This document shows, one piece after another, positions 63,648-64,000 of a stretch of DNA of 64,000 nt. Each line of letters begins with the position of its first letter. Positions within the stretch are counted from its first letter, which is position 1. Origin of the DNA: Cutaneotrichosporon cavernicola. Taxonomy: Eukaryota > Basidiomycota > Tremellomycetes > Trichosporonales > Trichosporonaceae. A program made the position numbers and the translations under genes. Location of the stretch: positions 1-64,000 of the forward strand of contig NC_083393.1 in the NCBI RefSeq assembly GCF_030864355.1, given 5' to 3'. The notes beneath the pieces were generated by a model. It did not search any database, had not been told where the DNA came from, and saw nothing but the letters and a program-made list of their open reading frames with translations.

Positions 63648-64000
63648 GGTGATGGTTAGTGGTAGTGGTAGGAGTGTGCAAGAGAGATAATGAGAAGTAG
63701 AGTTATTTAAGGATGTAGCAACACAAGGAACGTTGATTGCGGCGGAGTTGACCGTGAGCCCCACATGTAGGAAATGTACCACATGGATGATTTAGGGTTG
63801 CTAACCGCCAGGCCGCCAGCTAGATCCGCCCGCTCCGCTTCACCCAATTGTCACCCGACACGGGGACTGACGGGGACTGACGGGGACTGCACACCATGTT
63901 ACTTCGGAGACGCCGAGGCGGAAGGGCCGGAATGCAGTGACCGCAATGCATGCTAATATGACAACAACAATGGCCCGAGACAAAGCTCAAATACGCTCCG
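63648..64000. other. Upstream region to window end
   Basis: About 350 bp including the aminopeptidase promoter. Three copies of ACGGGGACTG at 63860-63889. No gene start is seen before the window ends. Confidence 0.55.

Noticed and set aside
62752..63690. 312-aa plus-strand ORF opposite the M24B peptidase
   Set aside because: Same reason: it mirrors a real gene and crosses its introns, with no recognisable domain.

Overview
This is the left end of a chromosome from a basidiomycete yeast. It opens with about 427 bp of CCCCCTAA repeat (TTAGGGGG read towards the tip), the correct orientation for a left telomere. The genes are protein-coding, GC-rich and split by many very short spliceosomal introns (mostly GTGAGT or GTAAGT donors; frame-supported lengths from about 29 nt). 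Products include a phenol hydroxylase of the Trichosporon type, a Stealth/xylosylphosphotransferase-like protein and a peroxisomal PEX11. I infer Tremellomycetes, probably Trichosporonales (Trichosporon, Cutaneotrichosporon, Apiotrichum or Vanrija); I cannot place the species. Gene models come from reading splice sites by eye. Those described as closing in frame were checked by summing exon lengths.

Region 1 (1-11.9 kb) is subtelomeric. Next to the telomere lies a coding-looking scrap that may be a gene cut off by the chromosome end. Then come an intact enoyl-CoA hydratase, a broken nitrilase, an intact alpha/beta hydrolase, a formate/nitrite transporter whose frame is broken by small duplications, and an intact GT8 glycosyltransferase. 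Gene density is low and decayed fragments are common.

Region 2 (11.9-28 kb) is metabolic. It has an MFS sugar transporter, a CIA30-domain protein, a zinc-finger plus APH-kinase fusion, a salicylate-hydroxylase-type FAD monooxygenase, a phenol 2-monooxygenase on the same strand, an unrecognised single-exon protein and a DenD-like epimerase/dehydrogenase. The two hydroxylases, with the Baeyer-Villiger monooxygenase at 38-40 kb, fit the aromatic-degrading lifestyle of these yeasts.

Region 3 (28-46 kb) is mostly core: mitochondrial Obg GTPase, ornithine-type mitochondrial carrier, NudC, PEX11, secreted M28 aminopeptidase, prohibitin-2, the Baeyer-Villiger enzyme (start codon split by an intron), a FAR1/WRKY-GCM1 zinc-finger protein, a WW protein with a prion-like N-terminus and a vWA protein.

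Region 4 (46-64 kb) has two small hypothetical genes, a GNAT acetyltransferase, a TenA-like protein, a divergent pair of glycan enzymes (a type II membrane putative glycosyltransferase and a Stealth/XPT1-like phosphotransferase) sharing a G-rich promoter, a YTP1-like membrane protein, eIF1, an intron-containing tRNA-Ile(AAU), a gamma-glutamyltranspeptidase and an M24B aminopeptidase. Short tandem arrays occur in many intergenic regions and in two introns.
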